This document shows, piece after piece, positions 14,102 through 19,139 of a stretch of 28,770 bases of DNA. Location: positions 1 to 28,770 of the forward strand of contig QAKE01000039.1 of NCBI GenBank assembly GCA_003343995.1, read 5' to 3'. Each line of letters begins with the position of its first letter. Positions within the stretch are counted from its first letter, which is position 1. Origin of the DNA: Bacillota bacterium (GTDB taxonomy: Bacteria > Bacillota > Clostridia > Christensenellales > Borkfalkiaceae). Made by a program: the position numbers and the translations under genes. Under the pieces are notes generated by a model, which was not told the DNA's origin, made no database searches, and saw only the letters and a program-made list of their open reading frames with translations.

Positions 14102-14159
14102 CGAATTTGCGAAATTTTATAAAATATCGCCCGCCGCGCTTATTCTTTTCTCCTCGGCA

Positions 14160-14188
14160 TTGACAAACGGCGGCGCGTATAATATAAT
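14160..14188 (+). promoter_or_regulatory. Consensus sigma-A promoter of lipoprotein 1
   Basis: TTGACA (14160-14165), 17 bp, TATAAT (14183-14188), both hexamers perfect. A second TATAAT overlaps at 14178. Unlike the three XRE-controlled promoters, the spacer has no palindrome. Confidence 0.85.
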
Positions 14189-14216
14189 GATACCAAACGG
14201 AAAACGGAGATTATAT

Positions 14217-15320
14217 ATGAAGCAAAAACGGATCGCGGCGCTGGCGCTCGGCGCGCTGATTGCGGGGGCGGCGTTCGGCGGCTGCACCGCGCAAAGAACG
14301 TGTTCGCACGAATTCATCAACAGCATTACGGCGCAGCCGTCCTGCGAAGAGACGGGCACCATGCTGAACACCTGCAGAAAATGCGGAATAACGAAAACGG
14401 AGACCATTCCCGCCGCGGGGCATACCTATTCCCTCGGCGAATGTCTGATCTGCGGGAAGGAACGCCCGACCGATCGCCCGCCGGTTGCCGAAGATTTTTC
14501 CGCCTTCCATACGATGAAGGATATTTACGACGAAGGGCGGCTTTTATCGATGACGATGAGCGAGGATGAATTTTACCGCGCCGCGTACAACGAGAAATTT
14601 TCCGGCATCTACGTCGATAAAAACGGATCGATCAACGTGACGGCGAACGGCATCAGCGTCAATCTCGGCAAACTGCGCTGCAACTACCCCGTAACGGCGG
14701 CAGAACCGCCGAAAACCGTCGTCGGCATTTCCGTAGACAACGGAAAATTGAACGTTTACTACACCGACGGAACGAGCAACGATTTCGGATTGATCGACGT
14801 ATACGACTCCGCACAGCCCAAAGCCCTGTCCGCCGCAGCGGTAAACATGCAGAACGAGCTGTTGCTGCTCACCCCCGAAAACGCCGTGCTCAAAGCGGGC
14901 GTGCTGGCGACCTCGCCCCACGAAGGCGCGAAAAAAACGGTGATGCACGAGCGGTTCGGCGACGCGTTCCACGCGGTCGGCACCATAGACGATTCCATCG
15001 GCACGGCGGAAATTGCCGGCAGTCACCTCGGGCGCGAAGTAACGAGAATTGCGGAGTACGCCTTCCGCGGCTATAAAAATCTGCGCAGCGTAACGATCGG
15101 CGAAGGGGTGAAGTATATAGACCTGCACGCCTTTGCGAACTGCGATCTGCTGACGGAGATCCGCCTGCCCGCCTCGCTGCAATCGGTGGATTACGGCGCG
15201 TTTTCGCAGTGCCCGTCGCTTAAAAAAGTGATTTTCAACGGCACGGCGGAACAATGGCAAGCCGTCCGCGTCGCCGACGGCGGCAACGAGCCCCTTTCCC
15301 GCGTGGTTTTTGCAAAATAA
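14217..15320 (+). CDS. Surface lipoprotein with Cys/His module and BspA-type repeats (paralogue 1)
   Basis: The 367-residue precursor has a lipoprotein signal (MKQKRIAALALGALIAGAAF, lipid Cys at 23 in FGGC). Residues 28-80 form a repeated Cys/His pattern (TCSHEFINSITAQPSCEE, MLNTCRKCG, IPAAGHTYSLGECLICG), seen in many clostridial surface proteins and likely metal-binding. A conserved middle region begins DFSAFHTMKDIYDEG. The C-terminal 120 residues are BspA-like leucine-rich repeats (VTRIAEYAFRGYKNLRSVTIG, IDLHAFANCDLLTEIRLP). It should sit on the outer face of the membrane and may bind proteins or glycans. GGAG precedes the ATG at 14217. It is convergent with a clear paralogue at 15435-16655. 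Its promoter is consensus and shows no operator. Confidence 0.85.
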   Translation: MKQKRIAALALGALIAGAAFGGCTAQRTCSHEFINSITAQPSCEETGTMLNTCRKCGITKTETIPAAGHTYSLGECLICGKERPTDRPPVAEDFSAFHTMKDIYDEGRLLSMTMSEDEFYRAAYNEKFSGIYVDKNGSINVTANGISVNLGKLRCNYPVTAAEPPKTVVGISVDNGKLNVYYTDGTSNDFGLIDVYDSAQPKALSAAAVNMQNELLLLTPENAVLKAGVLATSPHEGAKKTVMHERFGDAFHAVGTIDDSIGTAEIAGSHLGREVTRIAEYAFRGYKNLRSVTIGEGVKYIDLHAFANCDLLTEIRLPASLQSVDYGAFSQCPSLKKVIFNGTAEQWQAVRVADGGNEPLSRVVFAK

Positions 15321-15349
15321 ACCGACAAACGAATATGCTTTTCCTTCTC

Positions 15350-15380
15350 AACCGCGCGATGATCGCGCGGTTGTTCTTTT
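15350..15380 (+). terminator. Terminator of lipoprotein 1
   Basis: AACCGCGCG (15350-15358) pairs with CGCGCGGTT (15364-15372) around ATGAT, followed by GTTCTTTT. Confidence 0.85.
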
Positions 15381-15387
15381 ATATCGG

Positions 15388-15418
15388 AAAAGCGCGCGGC
15401 GTAACGCCGCGCGCTTTT
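15388..15418. terminator. Bidirectional terminator of lipoprotein 2
   Basis: AAAAGCGCGCGGCG (15388-15401) pairs perfectly with CGCCGCGCGCTTTT (15405-15418) around TAA. Its core AAAGCGCGCGGC recurs in the terminator at the other end of this cassette (16947-16986). Confidence 0.88.
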
Positions 15419-15434
15419 ATCGTTTTATATCAGT

Positions 15435-16655
15435 TTACGCCCAAGAACGAGGCGTACCGTTTTCATAATGCCAGTAAAGCTGTTTATTTTCCGTCGGTTC
15501 GGTTTCGCTGTAATAATATTTCCGCGCCGCGAACAGCATATCGTTGCCCGACGTGATTGCCGAAAGGTTTTCCCAATCCGCCGCCGTTCCGCCGAAATAC
15601 ACCGTTTCCAACGCCGAACAGCCGGAAAACGCATACGATAAAATGCGCGCGTCTTTCGGGATAACGACCGATTTGAGCGAAGTACAGTCTTTGAAGGCAA
15701 AACTGCCGATCGCGGTGACGGCATCGGGAATGATTACGCTTTCCAACGCGGCGCAGTATTCAAACGCGCGGTCGGCGATCGCCGTAACCGCTTTGCCGAG
15801 GTGCGTGGCGGAAACCGCCGCGCATTCTATGTTGCGGTCGTATGCGCCGATCACGTTGTATTCCAGCCCGTTGCGTTGAAAAAGGAGCAGTTCGGGCGAC
15901 GCGTCGAAGGGATTGCTGCGCATTGTGCCCGCCTTCATCACCGTTTGATCTTTAAATAGCAATAAAAGCTCGTTTTGCAGGTTGACGGTCACGCCCACGA
16001 TGGGATTATAGGCGGCGGGCAGATAATCGGCGATCGCGCCGATCTCGCCGGAAGTTCCCAACGAATCGGTTAAAAGCAGCGTTCCGTCTTTCAGTTCCGC
16101 TTTGGCGATGGCATACAGCCGCGCCGTGTCGGAACAGGGGAAGTCTTTACGGATATCCCCGACGTCGACGGATATGCCGTCGGCGTGCAGTTTTAATCTG
16201 CCGTTTCGATCGATGTAAATGTCGGTAAATGCGGTGTTGTCGGCATATTCGTAAAACTCTTCCTCGCTAACCGTGTAGGATAAAAGTTTTGCCTGTTCGT
16301 AAATTTCCTTCATGGTATAAAATGCCGAATAGTCCGGCTCAGGCTCCGGTTCAGGTTCAGGTTCCGGCTCGGGTTCCGGCTCCGGCTCGGGAAACGTGCC
16401 GTCGGGTTTTATGCCGCAGCGTTCGCAAATTCCGCCGATGTATTTATGCCCCGTCGCCGCGATATCGGAATATTGTTTTTCGCCGCAGTTTTGGCAAACG
16501 CTCTCCATTAACCCGTCGGTTTCACATTCCGGCGACGTTACGATGTAATTTATAAATTCGTGTTGGCACATCGGCCGCGACGAATCGGCACATCCCGCCG
16601 CAACGATGAGCGCGCAGGCGATTGCCATAGCGATTGCAATAAAGCGTTTTCTCAT
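15435..16655 (-). CDS. Surface lipoprotein with Cys/His module, Pro-Glu linker and BspA-type repeats (paralogue 2), XRE cassette 3 target
   Basis: The 406-residue precursor has a lipoprotein signal with Cys at 22 (IVAAGC). A Cys/His module (MCQHEFINYIVTSPECETDG, SVCQNCGEKQ, IAATGHKYIGGICERCG) matches paralogue 1. Then comes a rigid (Pro-Glu)9 linker at about 89-107, absent from paralogue 1. A shared region follows (DYSAFYTMKEIYEQAKLLSY, with matching DGISVDVGDIRKDFP). BspA-type repeats occupy about 280-370 (AVTAIADRAFEYCAALESVII, IGSFAFKDCTSLKSVVIP). The linker would hold the outer domains away from the membrane or wall. GGAGGG precedes the ATG at 16655. The gene is divergent from a 66-aa XRE regulator and has a perfect-hexamer promoter with an operator in its spacer, so it is probably normally repressed. 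Confidence 0.86.
   Translation of the reverse strand: MRKRFIAIAMAIACALIVAAGCADSSRPMCQHEFINYIVTSPECETDGLMESVCQNCGEKQYSDIAATGHKYIGGICERCGIKPDGTFPEPEPEPEPEPEPEPEPEPDYSAFYTMKEIYEQAKLLSYTVSEEEFYEYADNTAFTDIYIDRNGRLKLHADGISVDVGDIRKDFPCSDTARLYAIAKAELKDGTLLLTDSLGTSGEIGAIADYLPAAYNPIVGVTVNLQNELLLLFKDQTVMKAGTMRSNPFDASPELLLFQRNGLEYNVIGAYDRNIECAAVSATHLGKAVTAIADRAFEYCAALESVIIPDAVTAIGSFAFKDCTSLKSVVIPKDARILSYAFSGCSALETVYFGGTAADWENLSAITSGNDMLFAARKYYYSETEPTENKQLYWHYENGTPRSWA
16335..16391 (-). repeat. Hexanucleotide repeat encoding (Pro-Glu)9-Pro
   Basis: Nineteen codons alternate Pro and Glu. The codons vary (CCC, CCG, CCT; GAG, GAA), so the copies are not identical at DNA level. This suggests selection on the protein linker and no recent replication slippage. 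Confidence 0.9.
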
Positions 16656-16683
16656 TTTTTCCCTCCGAATATTCGTTAATTTT

Positions 16684-16713
16684 ATTATAACAAGAAGATT
16701 TCTTCTTTGTCAA
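16684..16713 (-). promoter_or_regulatory. Consensus sigma-A promoter of cassette 3 target
   Basis: On the minus strand TTGACA (16713-16708), 18 bp, TATAAT (16689-16684). Both hexamers are perfect. Operator copy A fills the spacer. Confidence 0.85.
16693..16706. promoter_or_regulatory. XRE operator, copy A (cassette 3)
   Basis: AGAAG-ATTT-CTTCT inverted repeat, extendable by one more pair to 16692-16707, inside the promoter spacer (16690-16707). Confidence 0.8.
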
Positions 16714-16721
16714 GCCCAAAA

Positions 16722-16735
16722 AGAAGTTTTCTTCT
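16722..16735. promoter_or_regulatory. XRE operator, copy B (cassette 3)
   Basis: AGAAG-TTTT-CTTCT has the same arms and a different centre, 29 bp from copy A. It lies upstream of the target's -35 and ends at the first base of TAAAAT (16735-16740), the likely -10 of the regulator gene, so it could mediate autorepression. Confidence 0.78.
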
Positions 16736-16746
16736 AAAATAAAAAT

Positions 16747-16947
16747 ATGATAGGAACGATCATCAAGGAACTGAGAACGGAAAAAGGGCTGTCCCAAAAG
16801 GCGTTGGCGGCGGCGATCGGCGTAAGTCAGAAAGCCATCGATTTTTGGGAAAGGGAAATCAACGAACCGAAAGCGAGCTATATCGTCCGCCTTTCGGATT
16901 TTTTCGGCGTGAGCGCCGACGAACTGCTGGGCAGAAAGAATTTTTAA
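16747..16947 (+). CDS. XRE-family helix-turn-helix regulator, cassette 3
   Basis: This 66-residue single HTH_3 domain begins MIGTIIKELRTEKGLSQKAL, has the recognition-helix region SQKAIDFWEREINEP and ends LSDFFGVSADELLGRKNF. It is the third small XRE protein of the same design in this window and is divergent from lipoprotein 2. It very probably binds the two AGAAG-N4-CTTCT sites. No Shine-Dalgarno site precedes the ATG at 16747; the upstream bases are only A and T. A -10-like TAAAAT (16735-16740) ends six bases before the ATG, so the mRNA may be leaderless. The inducer is unknown. Confidence 0.88.
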   Translation: MIGTIIKELRTEKGLSQKALAAAIGVSQKAIDFWEREINEPKASYIVRLSDFFGVSADELLGRKNF

Positions 16948-16986
16948 AAAACAAAGCGCGCGGCATACGCCGCGCGCTTTGTTTTT
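16947..16986. terminator. Bidirectional terminator
   Basis: An 18-bp perfect stem (16947-16964 with 16969-16986, core AAAGCGCGCGGC) around ATAC separates XRE cassette 3 from veg. Confidence 0.9.
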
Positions 16987-16994
16987 AACGGTTC

Positions 16995-17237
16995 TTACCC
17001 GAGGGCTTTTAACGAAACCGTGCCGCATAAAAATTCCGAATAGGAATAGGACGTTTTGCCCTTGAAATCCTTTTCAAAGGGGCTGACCGTAAACAGCGCG
17101 GGATAAATTCCCGTGAGCTTGCCGCAAAAGGTGAGTTCCTTGTTTCTGCCGAGATTCACCTTTACCTCGACGTCCTTGTTGAAATAGGAGTTGATCGCCA
17201 TTTTGGCGTCCTTGATACCCGTGGTGTTCTTAATCAT
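16995..17237 (-). CDS. veg: Veg family protein
   Basis: The 80-residue product matches Veg (formerly DUF1021), a small cytoplasmic Firmicutes protein that influences biofilm gene expression in B. subtilis. The pattern of family landmarks is VEVKVNLGRNKELTFCGKLT, then GIYPALFTV and the closing SYSYSEFLCGTVSL. Length fits the family (80-90). The ATG at 17237 begins MIKNTTGIKDAKMAINSYF, the usual N-terminus. The only nearby purine-rich bases (CGGGG) are too close to the start, so the ribosome site is poor. In many Firmicutes veg lies near early chromosomal housekeeping genes. Here it follows the acidic zinc-ribbon gene in the same direction, with a terminator between. Confidence 0.85.
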   Translation of the reverse strand: MIKNTTGIKDAKMAINSYFNKDVEVKVNLGRNKELTFCGKLTGIYPALFTVSPFEKDFKGKTSYSYSEFLCGTVSLKALG

Positions 17238-17280
17238 ACCCCGATGATTGCCGAATTTTTCCCTTTTTATACCCCGAAAC

Positions 17281-17308
17281 AAAAAATACCCGCGCCTGTC
17301 GGCGCGGG
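17281..17308 (-). terminator. Terminator of the zinc-ribbon gene
   Basis: CCCGCGCC and GGCGCGGG pair around TGTC. On the minus strand the stem is followed by TATTTTTTGTTT. Confidence 0.87.
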
Positions 17309-17325
17309 TTTCGCATAAATGCGAT

Positions 17326-17826
17326 TTAATCCTTTTCGTCAAATTCTTCGTCTTCGTCGTCTTCGATGTCTTCCTCATCCTCTTCCTCGAAATCCTTTTC
17401 GTCGATTTCGGGAATTTCAAAGTCGTCGGCTTCGTCGCTTTCGATTTCCTCTTCTTCCTCTTCGTCGTCGAACAATTCTTCCGCTTCCTCTTCCGCTAAG
17501 CGCGACAAAGAAAGCATTTCCTCGTCCTCCTCCAAATCGTCGTCGGCGTCGTCCTCGAGGTAATTCTTCCACTCCTCGTCCTTGTCCAAATCCACTTCGT
17601 CCTTTTTGAACTCCATTTCTTCGCGGCACTTGGAGCACATTTCCTCGCCTTCCGCAATGTAATTCTGCTTGCAGACGGGGCAGAGCTCCATGGTCTCTTC
17701 TTCCTCGTCCACGGCAAACATCAGCGGCTTGCCGGCAAGCTCCGCCTTGCAAACGTCGCAATAACCTTGATTTTTATGGATGTAATTGAGTTCACATCTC
17801 GGGCATTTTATATAATCGCCTGCCAT
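17326..17826 (-). CDS. Double zinc-ribbon protein with extremely acidic tail
   Basis: I do not recognise a named family. Residues 1-70 hold two zinc-ribbon-like units: CPRC (8, 11) with CDVC (23, 26), and CPVC (49, 52) with CSKC (64, 67). Residues 75-166 are almost only Glu and Asp with scattered hydrophobics, without a fold. The tail resembles in composition the acidic arm of RNA polymerase delta subunit, but the N-terminus is unrelated to RpoE. A histone-like or RNA-polymerase-associated role, or nucleic-acid mimicry by the tail, is only a guess. AGAGG lies about 9 bases before the ATG at 17826. The upstream 60 bases are very AT-rich and probably hold the promoter. The gene stands alone between spo0A and veg. 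Confidence 0.82.
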   Translation of the reverse strand: MAGDYIKCPRCELNYIHKNQGYCDVCKAELAGKPLMFAVDEEEETMELCPVCKQNYIAEGEEMCSKCREEMEFKKDEVDLDKDEEWKNYLEDDADDDLEEDEEMLSLSRLAEEEAEELFDDEEEEEEIESDEADDFEIPEIDEKDFEEEDEEDIEDDEDEEFDEKD

Positions 17827-18015
17827 AATCCGAACCTCTCATATATAATGTTTTTTATATATTATTATTGTCGCCCCGCGAAAGATGTTCCGTTTATTAA
17901 GGAAATCTTCCGATTGAGGACAACCTTGGAGTATCGCATAAGATTTTAACAATAAAACGCCGTTTTGTAAACTGTTTTTTAAATATTTTTTGAATTTTTT
18001 TTCTTTTTTTCCGAA

Positions 18016-18777
18016 TTACGCCCTTTCCAGCAGCATTTTATCGGCAACCAGCGCGATAAACTCCCCGTTTGTGGGTTTTTCCGAGCCGATATACGCCTTT
18101 ACGCCGAGAATGTTATTCAGGCTTTCGATCCTGCCCCTGTTCCACGCGACCTCGATGGCGTGACGGATCGCCCGTTCCACCTTGCTCGCCGAAGTATCGT
18201 ACTTTTCGCCGATCATCGGATAGAGCTTTTTGGTGATGCTGTTGATGATGTCGGGATTGTTGATTGCCATCTTCACGCCTTCCCGCAGATAAGAATACCC
18301 CTTGATGTGCGGCGGTATACCCACGTTGATGAAAATATTGCTGATTTTTTCCTCCACGGTGCTCTTCTTCACGCCCTCGCCGTACACGCGGGGTTTAACC
18401 TCCTGCGCCGGCGCGGCGATTTCCCGCATCCGCTGGATCAGCACTTCGCAGGAAACGGGCTTCGCCATGAAATACGCCGCCCCGCGCTCGAAGGCTTTCG
18501 CCACGATCTCCTCTCTCGAAAAGGCGCTGACGATAATCGTTTTGCTGCGCACCCCCGCTTCGTTCATCTTGTCCAACACGAAAAAACCGTCTCCGCCGCC
18601 GAGCAGCAGCTCGCTGATCACCAAGTCGGGGTTCTTCTCCAAAATTTCATTCACCCCGCCGATGCCGTCCGTCGCCGTGCCGACGACTTCGAAATCCTGC
18701 GTGCCGTTGATCGCGTCCGCAAGATCGGCATTTTTCTTTTCGCTGTCCTGAACGATTACAACGCTTTTCTTTGCCAT
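18016..18777 (-). CDS. spo0A: Stage 0 sporulation protein A with degenerate receiver domain
   Basis: Spo0A is the master response regulator of sporulation. The 253-residue protein has a receiver domain (about 4-122) and the Spo0A_C DNA-binding domain (about 145-253), with highly conserved VPxHIKGYxYLRE-type and SASKVERAIRHAIEVAWNRG motifs. The receiver is unusual. Position 56, the phosphorylated Asp in B. subtilis, is Glu (PDLVISELLLGGGDG). Acidic-pocket position 10 is Gln, with Asp 11 kept. The Thr 84 equivalent is Ser (VSAF), and the Lys of AKP is kept. GGAGG stands five bases before the ATG at 18777; a GTG four codons earlier would include that site and is rejected. No spoIVB is adjacent. 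An 0A-box lies upstream. Confidence 0.93.
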   Translation of the reverse strand: MAKKSVVIVQDSEKKNADLADAINGTQDFEVVGTATDGIGGVNEILEKNPDLVISELLLGGGDGFFVLDKMNEAGVRSKTIIVSAFSREEIVAKAFERGAAYFMAKPVSCEVLIQRMREIAAPAQEVKPRVYGEGVKKSTVEEKISNIFINVGIPPHIKGYSYLREGVKMAINNPDIINSITKKLYPMIGEKYDTSASKVERAIRHAIEVAWNRGRIESLNNILGVKAYIGSEKPTNGEFIALVADKMLLERA

Positions 18778-18869
18778 TATTTCCTCCACCTCAAATTAGT
18801 ATTTAGTTCCGCGCCGATTTCGCAAAAATGATAAGCCCCTTATGTATAGCGGGCGAAACCAACACATCT

Positions 18870-18923
18870 ATTTTACTATATTTCGATAAAAAATAAAAGT
18901 ATTTTTGAACAAAAATTGTCGAA
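18870..18923 (-). promoter_or_regulatory. spo0A promoter region with 0A-box
   Basis: On the minus strand TAAAAT (18875-18870) is a fair -10 without a convincing -35. TGTCGAA, the exact consensus 0A-box, lies at 18917-18923 on the plus strand, about 55 bases upstream of the predicted start. Binding of Spo0A to its own promoter is known in Bacillus and is inferred here. Confidence 0.55.
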
Positions 18924-18954
18924 GTTTTTGGAAAATTTCAATTATTTGTTCAAA
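18904..18954. repeat. Inverted repeat around the 0A-box
   Basis: TTTGAACAAA (18904-18913) and TTTGTTCAAA (18945-18954) are perfect 10-bp inverted arms separated by 31 bases that contain the 0A-box. Arm centres are 41 bp apart, about four helical turns. From here to 19087 the DNA is AT-rich and I see no gene. Confidence 0.55.
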
Positions 18955-19087
18955 TTTATTCGTACTTTAATATATTTCCCCTTTTTAGTGCTGTTTTTGT
19001 AGCTTTTTCATGTTTTTTATCGAGCGGCGGCAAAGAACGGAAAATGCGTATATATTACATTTTATACATATTTTTATGCAAAAAACA

Positions 19088-19118
19088 AACGGGCGCGGCA
19101 TTTTTTGCCGCGCCCGTT
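19088..19118 (-). terminator. Terminator of the large lipoprotein gene
   Basis: AACGGGCGCGGCA (19088-19100) pairs with TGCCGCGCCCGTT (19106-19118). On the minus strand it is followed by TGTTTTT. Confidence 0.88.
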
Positions 19119-19139
19119 CATAAAACATATTGCGTTATT

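Noticed and set aside
16335..16391. Possible CRISPR or intergenic tandem repeat
   Set aside because: The 6-base units are in frame and encode a Pro-Glu linker; there are no spacers.
17366..17563. A poly-serine frame opposite the acidic zinc-ribbon gene
   Set aside because: The serine run is only the complement of the Glu/Asp codons; the other strand has Cys4 motifs, a start site and a terminator.
17940..18015. Possible terminator after spo0A
   Set aside because: AAAACG/CGTTTT is too short a stem and the T-runs there are on the wrong strand for spo0A, so no terminator is claimed.
18805..18840. Possible sigma-H promoter for spo0A (AAGGGGCTT ... GCGAAAT)
   Set aside because: It deviates from the sigma-H consensus in both boxes and cannot be told from chance.
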